Assembly: GCA_035708065.1 (NCBI GenBank)
Contig: DASSTC010000025.1
Coordinates: forward strand, 1-33,897
Direction of reading: 5' to 3'
Source of the DNA: JAICUY01 sp035708065
Lineage (GTDB): Bacteria; Chloroflexota; Limnocylindria; QHBO01
Length of the DNA stretch: 33,897 bases
This document shows, piece after piece, positions 1 through 7,165 of this stretch (the first letter of the stretch is position 1; every line of letters begins with the position of its first letter). The position numbers were made by a program, and so were the translations under genes. The notes under the pieces are model-generated. The model had not been told where the DNA came from, searched no databases, and worked only from the letters and a program-made list of their open reading frames with translations.

Positions 1-1800
1 GAAGACGCCGAGGCGGAGCGTGCTCCACGACCACGGCGCGGCGGCTTCCCGGCCGCTGGGATCGCCGAGGCGCTGGCGCGAGCGATGGATCCGAGTGCTG
101 CCGAACTGCCCGCGCCGCCCGATCTCGCCGCGACGGACCAGTCGGAGCCTGCGCGCGACGAGCTCACGGCGATTGAGGAACCGACGCCGATGGACGAGTC
201 GCGCTACAGCACCGCCGTCGAAGAGCCTGATTGGCTGGCCGAGGACGAGTTCACCTGGCTCGATGCCGGCGACCGCGAAGGGGCGGGCGAGGGTGACGAC
301 CAGGCAGCCGCCAGCCAAAGCGAGGCCGCTGTTGATCAGACCGGTGCCAACGCGGAGGATGTCGACCAGGCCGAGTCCGGCGGCTCGTACGAGCCACCGC
401 GCCTCGAGGAGGAGGCTGCCGAAGCGTGGGCAGAATCAGAGCCTGAGCCGAGCGTGCAGGCCGAGCCGGAGATCGCCTACGCCGCATCGGCCGAGCAGCC
501 GGAAGCCGAGCCTGAGCCAGGGTCGGAGCCGCAGACCGCCTACGCCGAATCGGCCGAGCAGCCGGAAGCCGAGCCTGAGCCAGGGTCGGAGCCGGAGACC
601 GCCTACGCCGAATTTGCCGAGCAGCCGGAAGCCGAGCCTGAGCCAGGGTCGGAGCCGGAGACCGCCTACGCCGAATTTGCCGAGCATCCGGAAGCCGAGC
701 CTGAATCGGCCCCGGAAGTTGAAGCTCCGGCGTCGGAAGCCGCGGCCGACGAGCAGCCTCCCGAGGCGGAGGAGGCGCCTGTGGCGAGCGCCGAACCGGA
801 GGAGGCACCTGCGGCGAGCGCCAAACCGGAGGAGGCACCTGTGGCGAGCGCCGAACCGGAGTATTCGCCGCCGTCCTGGGACGACTGGGAGTTCGCGTCG
901 ACGGCGTATGCCGCGACATCGGTCGAGCTGCCGGTCGAGGTCGCGGAGCCAAACCCCGATGCGGCCGAACCTGTCACCGGTGCCCTGCCCGACGAATCGA
1001 TCGACCTCGGCGCGAGCGCGCATCCGCGGCCGGATGACACCGGCGAGGTCGCGCTGATGTGGCTCGGCAGCGAGTTCGACCACGGCGACGATTACGCCGC
1101 GGAGATCGAGGTCGGCACGGCCGGATGGCATCGGCCCGGCGACAGCGACGAGCTGACGCGGATCGCGGCTGACCAAGGCTGGGACGCCACCGAGGTCGAA
1201 GCCATTCGCAACCTGCTCGAGCCCTCGTCGGAGGCTCCGGTCGACCTCACCGATGCCCCCGGGGCGCCAGCCGACGAGCAGGCATCGGCGGAACCCTCGC
1301 CCGTCGAGCCGGAGGCAGAGCCACAGCCCGAGCCGGAGCCGGCGGCGGCGGAGCAGGCCAGCGAAGGCGACGCCGCCGAGCCGCAGTGGCCGGAGGCGGA
1401 CCGTACGGTCAGCTTCTCGCTGCCGGGAGGCGACGATCTGCAGCGCGCTCTCGAGGCGCTCGGGCTGCCGTCCCGGTCCGGCGCTGAGCGCCAGCAGACC
1501 CCGACGGCGACCGCCCACCCACCAAAGCAGCCGCGGCAGTGGTCGAAGATCTCAGCCTCGCCCGAGCCGTCGACCGCACGCTCGACCGCACGTGAGCAGG
1601 CACCCCCCCAGGCTTCGACATCCGATTCGACGCCCGATGCAGCCGCGCAGCCGGCATCCGAGCGTCCACGGGCATGGACCTCCACCGACGCGGCCGACCA
1701 CCTGACGCACGGCCCGATCGGCGAGCCGGAGTGGCTGCGTGGCCGCCGCGATCCCGCCGCCCGCGCGTTCCGCCGCCTGCGCCGCATCTTCCCGGGCTGA
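1..1800 (+). CDS. Acidic Pro/Glu/Ala-rich repeat protein (5' end outside window)
   Basis: I do not recognise a family. The frame is open from base 1 and ends at a TGA at 1798-1800. An ATG at 85 is possible, but the frame reads on upstream with the same composition, so the gene most likely starts outside the window. The visible part is about 599 residues, dominated by Glu, Pro and Ala. It contains a 21-residue repeat (three clean copies and a decayed fourth) and a 10-residue repeat (three copies). The last ~30 residues switch to a basic, Arg-rich tail (WLRGRRDPAARAFRRLRR). No membrane segment is visible. The low complexity suggests a long disordered acidic region with a positively charged end. 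It lies 16 bases upstream of the next membrane-protein gene on the same strand and may be co-transcribed with the respiratory cluster. Function unknown. Confidence 0.75.
   Translation, partial: EDAEAERAPRPRRGGFPAAGIAEALARAMDPSAAELPAPPDLAATDQSEPARDELTAIEEPTPMDESRYSTAVEEPDWLAEDEFTWLDAGDREGAGEGDDQAAASQSEAAVDQTGANAEDVDQAESGGSYEPPRLEEEAAEAWAESEPEPSVQAEPEIAYAASAEQPEAEPEPGSEPQTAYAESAEQPEAEPEPGSEPETAYAEFAEQPEAEPEPGSEPETAYAEFAEHPEAEPESAPEVEAPASEAAADEQPPEAEEAPVASAEPEEAPAASAKPEEAPVASAEPEYSPPSWDDWEFASTAYAATSVELPVEVAEPNPDAAEPVTGALPDESIDLGASAHPRPDDTGEVALMWLGSEFDHGDDYAAEIEVGTAGWHRPGDSDELTRIAADQGWDATEVEAIRNLLEPSSEAPVDLTDAPGAPADEQASAEPSPVEPEAEPQPEPEPAAAEQASEGDAAEPQWPEADRTVSFSLPGGDDLQRALEALGLPSRSGAERQQTPTATAHPPKQPRQWSKISASPEPSTARSTAREQAPPQASTSDSTPDAAAQPASERPRAWTSTDAADHLTHGPIGEPEWLRGRRDPAARAFRRLRRIFPG
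493..711 (+). repeat. 63-bp in-frame tandem repeat, about 3.5 copies
   Basis: Copies start at 493, 556, 619 and 682, exactly 63 bases apart. Each encodes 21 residues around EQPEAEPEPGSEPETAYAEF. The first three copies are almost identical at DNA level and the fourth decays after about 30 bases. Near identity between copies implies recent duplication or gene conversion. The period is a multiple of three, so copy number can change without a frameshift. Confidence 0.9.
769..858 (+). repeat. 30-bp in-frame tandem repeat, 3 copies
   Basis: Three 30-base units start at 769, 799 and 829 and encode EEAPVASAEP, EEAPAASAKP and EEAPVASAEP. They lie in the same coding sequence as the 63-bp repeat and extend its acidic Pro/Ala region. 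Confidence 0.9.
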
Positions 1801-1816
1801 CCGGGCGGCCTGACCG

Positions 1817-2170
1817 ATGCAGCCGCTGCACGCCTCGCTCGGGCCAATGGTGGCGATCGCGGGTCTCGGCTTCGCGATCGTCGCCGGCGTGTCGGCATGG
1901 CTCGACCGCTGGCATCTGGTCGTGCGCCGGCTGGCGCTCGTGCTTGGTGGACTGCTCGTCCTGCAGGTCGCGCTCGGCGCGATCGTGTTCCTCAGCGGCG
2001 CGCGACCGTCGGAGGGCCTGCACCTGCTCTACGGAATCGTGATCCTGGCCGTCCTGCCGCTCGCAGCAAGCTTTGCCGCCGAGGCGCCGCCGCGACCGTA
2101 CTCCGGCGTCCTGGCGGTCGGCGGCCTGGTCGTGCTGCTGCTGGCCTGGCGTCTGCTGGCCACCGGCTGA
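1817..2170 (+). CDS. Small four-helix membrane protein upstream of qcrC
   Basis: A 117-residue protein that is almost entirely hydrophobic, with four predicted membrane segments at about residues 9-27, 38-59, 67-85 and 96-113. His5 sits at the start of helix 1 and His69 in helix 3 (EGLHLLYG). The layout recalls half of a heme A synthase-like four-helix bundle, but I cannot assign it to that family. It starts 16 bases after the acidic repeat protein and ends 2 bases before the qcrC ATG, so it is probably co-transcribed with the bc complex genes. In actinobacteria the gene just before qcrC is normally ctaE (oxidase subunit III). This protein is too short and has too few helices to be CtaE. Confidence 0.7.
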   Translation: MQPLHASLGPMVAIAGLGFAIVAGVSAWLDRWHLVVRRLALVLGGLLVLQVALGAIVFLSGARPSEGLHLLYGIVILAVLPLAASFAAEAPPRPYSGVLAVGGLVVLLLAWRLLATG

Positions 2171-2172
2171 GG

Positions 2173-2958
2173 ATGACCCCACCGATTCGGCGGCTCGCGC
2201 TCCCGGCTGCCATCCTCGTCCTGCTTGCCGCTGCGATGACCCTGCTGCCGGAAGGCTCGGGGCAGCGGGTGCTCGCGGCACCCGGTGATGACCAGCTCGT
2301 CGCACAGGGAGCGACGCTGTTCGCCACCTCGTGCGCCTCGTGCCACGGCCGCGAGGGACAGGGGAGCGAGTTCGGCCCGACGCTGATCGGCGTCGGCGCG
2401 GCGGCTGCGGACTTCCAACTGCGCACCGGGCGGATGCCATTCACCAATGGCCCGGGCACGCAGGCGAACCGCAAGCCGCCGGCGTTCGACGACCAGCAGA
2501 TCCGCCAGCTGGTCGCCTACGTGGCGTCGCTGGGTGAGGGCCCGGCGATCCCGGAGGTTGCCATCAGCGACGGGTCCGTGTCGCGCGGTCAGCAGCTGTT
2601 CGTCGCCAACTGCGCGCCGTGCCATGGCGCGACGGCGAACGGCGGTGCGGTCGGCGGCGGAGCGGTGGCTCCCGCCCTCGACGTCGCCACCCCGGTCGAG
2701 GTCGCCGAGGCGATGCTCACCGGGCCTGGCCAGATGCCCGTCTTCGACTTCGACGCCACCGATGTCAACGCGGTCGCCAGCTACGTCGACTACCTCCAGG
2801 GAAGCAGCCACCCCGGCGGCTTCTCCATCGGCGGCATCGGCCCCGTGCCGGAAGGCTTCGTCGGCTGGGTGCTCGGCATGGGCCTGCTGTTCGTGATCGT
2901 CGTGCTCGTCGGTCGCCGATGGACACAGAAGGGCGGCGACGAGGAGCACGTCCCGTGA
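2173..2958 (+). CDS. qcrC: Menaquinol:cytochrome c reductase diheme cytochrome c subunit
   Basis: A 261-residue membrane-bound cytochrome c. An N-terminal hydrophobic segment (residues ~7-25) acts as export signal or anchor. Two cytochrome c domains follow, each with one heme-binding CxxCH: CASCH at residues 54-58 and CAPCH at 147-151. A C-terminal membrane helix lies at about 229-248 (VGWVLGMGLLFVIVVLVG). Signal, two hemes and C-terminal anchor are the architecture of QcrC, which in bcc-aa3 systems replaces soluble cytochrome c by passing electrons straight to the CuA site of the oxidase. I chose the ATG at 2173 because the frame before it overlaps the upstream membrane protein and shows no export signal. 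The gene ends in a GTGA overlap with qcrA. Confidence 0.9.
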   Translation: MTPPIRRLALPAAILVLLAAAMTLLPEGSGQRVLAAPGDDQLVAQGATLFATSCASCHGREGQGSEFGPTLIGVGAAAADFQLRTGRMPFTNGPGTQANRKPPAFDDQQIRQLVAYVASLGEGPAIPEVAISDGSVSRGQQLFVANCAPCHGATANGGAVGGGAVAPALDVATPVEVAEAMLTGPGQMPVFDFDATDVNAVASYVDYLQGSSHPGGFSIGGIGPVPEGFVGWVLGMGLLFVIVVLVGRRWTQKGGDEEHVP

Positions 2959-3797
2959 GAGCCGAGCGAACGATTGCGATCGCGCTCGTCCTGTCGATTC
3001 TCGCATCGATCGCGCTGCCGATCGTGTACGTCGTGCTGGGCGACAACGCCCAGGTCGAGGGGATCCTGCTCGCCATCGCGCTCGGCGGCGTCGGTGTGGC
3101 GATCGTGGTCTGGTCGATCGGCCTGCTCGATGCGCCGGTCGAGGAGGAGCCACGTCACCCGCTTGCCTCGCCCGCGGCGGTCGAGGCGACGACGGAGGCA
3201 CTCGACATCGAGTCGATGTCGCGGCGCCGCTTCCTCGGCCGGCTGCTCGCCGGCGCCGGCGGCCTGCTCGCCGCGGCGCTGGTGCTGCCCGCCTTCTCGC
3301 TCGGGCCGCGTCCGAATCGGGAGCTGTTCGAGACCGCGTGGCGCAAGGGCGTTCGCGTGGTCGGCGCGGACGGCAAGCGGATCAACGCCGCGTCGCTCGA
3401 GCTCGGCACGGTGCGCACGGTCTTTCCCGAAGGCTCGGTCGGTCGCGCCGACAGCCAGACGCTGCTGATCCGCGTCCGTCCCGAGGATCTGCAGCTCGCG
3501 GCCGATCGCATGGCGTGGGCGCCGCAGGGCGTCGTCGGCTACTCGAAGATCTGCACGCATGCGGGCTGCCCGGTGGGCCTGTATCGCGCCGCCGATCACT
3601 CGCTGCTGTGCCCGTGTCACCAGTCGACGTTCGACGTCCTGCGCGGCGCGGTGCCGACCTTCGGTCCGGCTGCGCGCCCGCTGCCGCAGCTGCCGCTCGA
3701 CGTCGACGACCAGGGGAACCTGATGGCGCGCAGCGACTTCCTCGAGCCTGTCGGTCCATCGTTCTGGGACGTGACGCATACCGAGGCGCCTGACTGA
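2955..3797 (+). CDS. qcrA: Rieske iron-sulfur subunit of menaquinol:cytochrome c reductase
   Basis: A 280-residue Rieske protein that carries electrons from menaquinol to the cytochrome c subunit. Three hydrophobic segments (about residues 6-26, 36-56 and 94-115) precede the Rieske domain; this three-helix form is typical of actinobacterial QcrA rather than the one-helix mitochondrial form. A twin-arginine-like SRRRFLGRLL precedes the third helix, in keeping with Tat-dependent export of the folded cluster domain. Cluster box I is CTHAGC (Cys200, His202, Cys205) and box II is CPCH (Cys219, Cys221, His222). By family precedent the ligands are Cys200, His202, Cys219 and His222, with a Cys205-Cys221 disulfide. 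It starts at a GTG overlapping the qcrC stop by four bases, and its own TGA shares one base with the qcrB ATG. Confidence 0.93.
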   Translation: MRAERTIAIALVLSILASIALPIVYVVLGDNAQVEGILLAIALGGVGVAIVVWSIGLLDAPVEEEPRHPLASPAAVEATTEALDIESMSRRRFLGRLLAGAGGLLAAALVLPAFSLGPRPNRELFETAWRKGVRVVGADGKRINAASLELGTVRTVFPEGSVGRADSQTLLIRVRPEDLQLAADRMAWAPQGVVGYSKICTHAGCPVGLYRAADHSLLCPCHQSTFDVLRGAVPTFGPAARPLPQLPLDVDDQGNLMARSDFLEPVGPSFWDVTHTEAPD

Positions 3798-5152
3798 TGC
3801 TCGACTGGTTCGACGAACGGCTGGGGATCGCCGATTGGGCGCGTTCCGGTTTGCGCAAGATCTTTCCGGACCACTGGTCGTTCCTGCTCGGCGAGGTCGC
3901 GCTCTTCTGCCTGGTCGTCCTCGTCCTGACCGGCGTCTTCCTGACGCTGTTCTATGTGCCCGATGCGGCGCCGGTGACCTACCAGGGCAGCTACCTGCCG
4001 CTCCAGGGGCAGGAGGTCTCGGCCGCGTACAAATCGGTCCTCGACCTGAGCTTCGACGTCAAGGCCGGCCTGGTCATGCGCCAGGTGCACCACTGGGCCG
4101 CGCTCGTCTTCGTCGCGGCGATCGTGGTTCACATGCTGCGCATCTTCTTCACCGGCGCCTTCCGCAAGCCACGCGAGATCAACTGGCTGATCGGCATCGG
4201 TCTGCTGGTCATGGCGCTGGCGATGGGGTTGACCGGCTATTCGCTGCCCGACGACCTGCTCTCGGGCACCGGCCTGCGGATCGTCTACAGCGTCACGATC
4301 AGCATTCCGTTCATCGGTCCGTACCTGGCCTTCCTGCTGTTCGGGGGCGAGTTTCCGACCATGACGATCGTCAGCCGCCTGTTCGTCTTCCACGTGATGC
4401 TGCTGCCCGCCATCCTGCTCGGTGGCGTCGGCGTGCATCTCGCCATCCTGTGGCGGCAGAAGCACACCCAGTTCCCCGGACCGGGACACCGGGAGGACAA
4501 CGTGGTCGGCAAGAGCTTCTGGCCGTCGCAGGTCTTCAAGTCGACCGGGCTGATGCTGCTCGTTGCCGCGGTGCTGGCGCTGATGGGCGGGCTGGTGCAG
4601 ATCAACCCGGTGTGGACGTACGGGCCGTTCATCCCGACCACCGTCTCGGCGCCGGCGCAGCCGGACTGGTACGTCGGCTGGCTCGACGGCGCGCTGCGCC
4701 TCTTCCCGCCGATCGAGATCACGGCGCTCGGCGTGACGATCCCGTCGCCGTTCATCCCCGGCGTGCTGCTTCCCGGCGTGGCGTTCGGGATCATGACCCT
4801 GTGGCCGTTCATCGAGCGGCGCTTCGTGACGCACGACGACCGATTCCACGAGCTGCTCGACCGGCCGCGCGACAATCCGTTCCGCACCTCGCTCGGCGTC
4901 GCCGCGCTGCTGATCTTCATCATCGCCACGCTCGCGGCCGGCAACGACGTCGCGGCGATCATCTTCAACATCCCGGTCGAGACGATGACCGACGTGCTGC
5001 GCATCGCGATCTTCGTGGTGCCGGCCATCGGCTTCGCGGTGACCTGGCGGATCACGCACGAGCTCCAGCGTGGGGCCGCCGACGACCGGGACCGATCCTC
5101 GGTGGTGCGGCTGCGCCGGACGCCCGACGGCGGCTTCGAAGAGGTCGACTAG
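3797..5152 (+). CDS. qcrB: Menaquinol:cytochrome c reductase cytochrome b subunit
   Basis: A 451-residue, about eight-helix cytochrome b, the quinol-oxidising core of the bc complex. Bis-heme ligands are visible as His98/His112 and His199/His214. The second pair is 15 residues apart, the b6-like spacing, against 14 in mitochondrial cytochrome b. A PDWYVGW segment after the fourth helix corresponds to the PEWY motif of the Qo site. The protein covers both the b6-like half and the subunit-IV-like half, so it is a full-length fused cytochrome b. It lacks the roughly 90-residue C-terminal extension common in actinobacterial QcrB and ends in a short charged tail. The ATG shares its A with the qcrA stop codon, so translation is coupled. 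It is convergent with the FAD oxidoreductase, 10 bases away. Confidence 0.93.
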   Translation: MLDWFDERLGIADWARSGLRKIFPDHWSFLLGEVALFCLVVLVLTGVFLTLFYVPDAAPVTYQGSYLPLQGQEVSAAYKSVLDLSFDVKAGLVMRQVHHWAALVFVAAIVVHMLRIFFTGAFRKPREINWLIGIGLLVMALAMGLTGYSLPDDLLSGTGLRIVYSVTISIPFIGPYLAFLLFGGEFPTMTIVSRLFVFHVMLLPAILLGGVGVHLAILWRQKHTQFPGPGHREDNVVGKSFWPSQVFKSTGLMLLVAAVLALMGGLVQINPVWTYGPFIPTTVSAPAQPDWYVGWLDGALRLFPPIEITALGVTIPSPFIPGVLLPGVAFGIMTLWPFIERRFVTHDDRFHELLDRPRDNPFRTSLGVAALLIFIIATLAAGNDVAAIIFNIPVETMTDVLRIAIFVVPAIGFAVTWRITHELQRGAADDRDRSSVVRLRRTPDGGFEEVD

Positions 5153-5162
5153 CGACCTCGGT

Positions 5163-6596
5163 TCAGTCCGGGCCGAGATGGTAGCCGAGACGCCGCGGGA
5201 TGCGCGTCAGCTGGCGCAGCCACCACGGCGCGCGGCGGCCGCGCTCCTCGAGGTCCTCGCGCCGGATCATCGCGGTGCGCATGACCCGCGCGCCGACGTA
5301 GCGGAAGGGCTCGGGCGGGAAGCGCCGCTTCGGCGGTCCGACCATCGGCAGACGGGTCAGCGGCTCGTCCGACTCGAGCGCCAGTGCGGCGAGCACCCTT
5401 CCGGCGAGGTGTGACGGCGCGACGCCGTTGCCCGAGTAGCCGCCCGCGTAGTGCAGCCCCGGCCGCACCGATCCGAATCGGGGCAGGTGGTCGGGCGAGA
5501 TGTCGACCGGGCCGCCCCAGGCATCGGTCAGGCGCACGTCGGCCAGCTGGGGGAACAGCCAGCGGAAGCCGAAGGCAGCTCGCCGCGCATCGGCCAGCGA
5601 ATCGGTGAACGAAGGACCGATGCGACCGCCATAGCCCGGGCGTCCGCCGCCGGCACCGAAGGCGATCCGCCCATCGGCGGTGACGTGGAAGTAGTGGACC
5701 GATGCGCGCGCGTCGACGATCGCCTCGCCGCCGGCCCAGCCCAGCTCGGCGATGCGGTCGGGGATCGGCTCGGTGCGCACCATGTAGCTCGCCCAGGCGA
5801 GCAGCGAACGGGTCAGGCCGGGCCAGCCGGCGCCCCACGCGTTGATTGCCAGGACGATCTGGGGGGCGCGCAGCTCGCCGCCATCGGTCAGCAGCCGATG
5901 CCCCCGGATGCGCCGGGCACGGGTGCCCTCGTGGATCGTCACGCCGCGCTCGATCGACACGCGGCGCAGGCCGCGAGCGAGGAAGCCCGGATGCACGGTT
6001 GCGCCGTCGCGCATCAGCGCTCCGCCACGGAACCTCGGGGAGCGGCAGCGCTCGGCGACCTCGGCCGCGCTCAGCTCGACGAGCTCGTTGCCGACGCCGA
6101 GCCGGCGCGCCGTTTCGACCGAGCCGTGCCACGCGCCGTCGTGCAGCGGCGTCGTCGACACGGTCAGCATCCCGCCGCGCCGGTAGTGCGCCTCGACGTT
6201 GTGCGTGGCGCACCAGTCACCGATGGCATGCACCGACGCGCCCACCTCGCGCGCGGCGGCCAGTGCCGGCTCGGCGCCGTACAGGTCGGCCAGCGTCGAA
6301 AGCTCGTCCCACCAGCCGTTGGCGAAGCCGCCGTTGCGGCCGGACGGCCCGCCGCCGCAGATGTCCTGCTCGAGGACGACGACGCGCAGATCCGGGTCGC
6401 GGTCGAGCAGGTGCAGCGCGGTCCACAGGCCGGTGTAGCCGCCGCCCACGATCGCCACGTCGGCTTCCGTCCGGCCGTGGAGCGGCGCGGCCGGCCGACC
6501 CGCGTCCTCGGCCGCGAGGGCCTCGCGCAGCCATGGACTGCGGGCACCACCGCCAGGTCGCAGCGCGCGGTCGGCATCGGTCAGCAGCGAGGACAT
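5163..6596 (-). CDS. FAD-dependent amine oxidoreductase (DAO family, PuuB/OrdL-like)
   Basis: A 477-residue flavoenzyme of the D-amino-acid-oxidase fold. The ADP-binding motif is at residues 47-60 (VAIVGGGYTGLWTA), the glutamate ending the second strand is in VVVLEQD, and the GPSGRNGG loop at 83-90 is characteristic of the gamma-glutamylputrescine oxidase/OrdL subgroup. A C-terminal glycine motif (GLHYAGGYSGNGVAPSHLAG) closes the FAD site. The likely reaction is oxidative deamination of a secondary or primary amine, with hydrogen peroxide or reduced flavin as product; the substrate cannot be read from sequence. No aldehyde dehydrogenase or glutamine synthetase-like partner is adjacent, so a complete putrescine pathway is not supported here. 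It is divergent from the marR gene across 74 bases that hold both promoters. Confidence 0.85.
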   Translation of the reverse strand: MSSLLTDADRALRPGGGARSPWLREALAAEDAGRPAAPLHGRTEADVAIVGGGYTGLWTALHLLDRDPDLRVVVLEQDICGGGPSGRNGGFANGWWDELSTLADLYGAEPALAAAREVGASVHAIGDWCATHNVEAHYRRGGMLTVSTTPLHDGAWHGSVETARRLGVGNELVELSAAEVAERCRSPRFRGGALMRDGATVHPGFLARGLRRVSIERGVTIHEGTRARRIRGHRLLTDGGELRAPQIVLAINAWGAGWPGLTRSLLAWASYMVRTEPIPDRIAELGWAGGEAIVDARASVHYFHVTADGRIAFGAGGGRPGYGGRIGPSFTDSLADARRAAFGFRWLFPQLADVRLTDAWGGPVDISPDHLPRFGSVRPGLHYAGGYSGNGVAPSHLAGRVLAALALESDEPLTRLPMVGPPKRRFPPEPFRYVGARVMRTAMIRREDLEERGRRAPWWLRQLTRIPRRLGYHLGPD

Positions 6597-6603
6597 GCGC
6601 GCG

Positions 6604-6609
6604 ACGATA
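6604..6609 (-). promoter_or_regulatory. Candidate -10 box for the FAD oxidoreductase
   Basis: On the minus strand TATCGT ends 7 bases before the ATG at 6596. This would place transcription start at or next to the start codon, a leaderless arrangement. No convincing -35 box is visible. No Shine-Dalgarno sequence lies in the gap (cgcgcgc). Confidence 0.4.
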
Positions 6610-6638
6610 GCCGAGTCGAGCGTGGATCGAGCATCGAG

Positions 6639-6667
6639 TTGCGCGACAGGTTGCGATGGAGTAAATA
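6639..6667 (+). promoter_or_regulatory. Promoter of the marR-MFS pair (TTGCGC-17-TAAATA)
   Basis: TTGCGC at 6639-6644 and TAAATA at 6662-6667 are separated by 17 bases, in the only AT-rich pocket of the gap. The expected start of transcription falls on a GTG at 6674, in frame with the ATG at 6671. Two readings compete: a leaderless message from GTG 6674, or an ATG at 6671 served by GGAG at 6658-6661 from a start site further upstream. The same TTGCGC hexamer is used as -35 before the zinc-ribbon gene. Confidence 0.5.
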
Positions 6668-6670
6668 CTT

Positions 6671-7165
6671 ATGGTGACCAGAACTGTTAGCCCAGGCACG
6701 GCTCCGTCCGGCTCCGTTCGCAGCGACGCGAACGAGCTGTGGAGCGCCGTCCAGCCGATCATCGTCGGCGAGCGGCTGCGCCTGGTCCAGCGCGCGCACC
6801 AGCTCGGTCTGAGCATGGCGCACCTCCATGTCATGGGCCTGCTCGATGCCAAGGGCGCGCTGCCGATGAGCCGCATCGCCGAGCTGCTCGGCGTCGCGCT
6901 TCCCAATGCGACCGGGCTGGTGAGCCGGATGCAGGAGCGCGGCGTCGTGGAGCGGCGTCGCAACGAATCTGACCGGCGCGTCGTGCTGGTCGACCTCACC
7001 GCCAATGGCCGCGCCACGCTGCGCGGCTTCGAGATTGCCCGGCGCCGCCGGCTGACCAACGCACTCGCCCAGCTCACGGCGGATCAGCGTGACGAGCTGA
7101 TGCGCTCCATCCATACCCTGCGCGTCGCCTTCGACCGGGCCGACGCGGTCAAGGAGACCCGTTGA
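6671..7165 (+). CDS. MarR-family transcriptional regulator
   Basis: A 164-residue winged helix-turn-helix repressor, slightly longer than usual because of a polar N-terminus. The DNA-binding part spans about residues 50-120: recognition helix region MSRIAELLGVALPNATGLVS, then the wing with the signature DRR at 101-103 (NESDRRVVLVDLT). MarR proteins bind DNA as dimers and are released by small phenolic or toxic ligands; the ligand here is unknown. Its stop codon shares one base with the start of the MFS exporter, so the pair forms an operon, and it probably controls this exporter and itself. The divergent FAD oxidoreductase shares the intergenic region and may also be a target. The start may instead be the GTG at 6674. 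Confidence 0.88.
   Translation: MVTRTVSPGTAPSGSVRSDANELWSAVQPIIVGERLRLVQRAHQLGLSMAHLHVMGLLDAKGALPMSRIAELLGVALPNATGLVSRMQERGVVERRRNESDRRVVLVDLTANGRATLRGFEIARRRRLTNALAQLTADQRDELMRSIHTLRVAFDRADAVKETR

Noticed and set aside
493..858. CRISPR array
   Set aside because: The regular spacing comes from head-to-tail coding repeats without spacers, all in one reading frame.
436..1518. Minus-strand open frames across the acidic repeat region
   Set aside because: The repeats have no stops on either strand, so several frames stay open. Only the plus-strand frame ends at the next gene and has the acidic composition expected of a real repeat protein.
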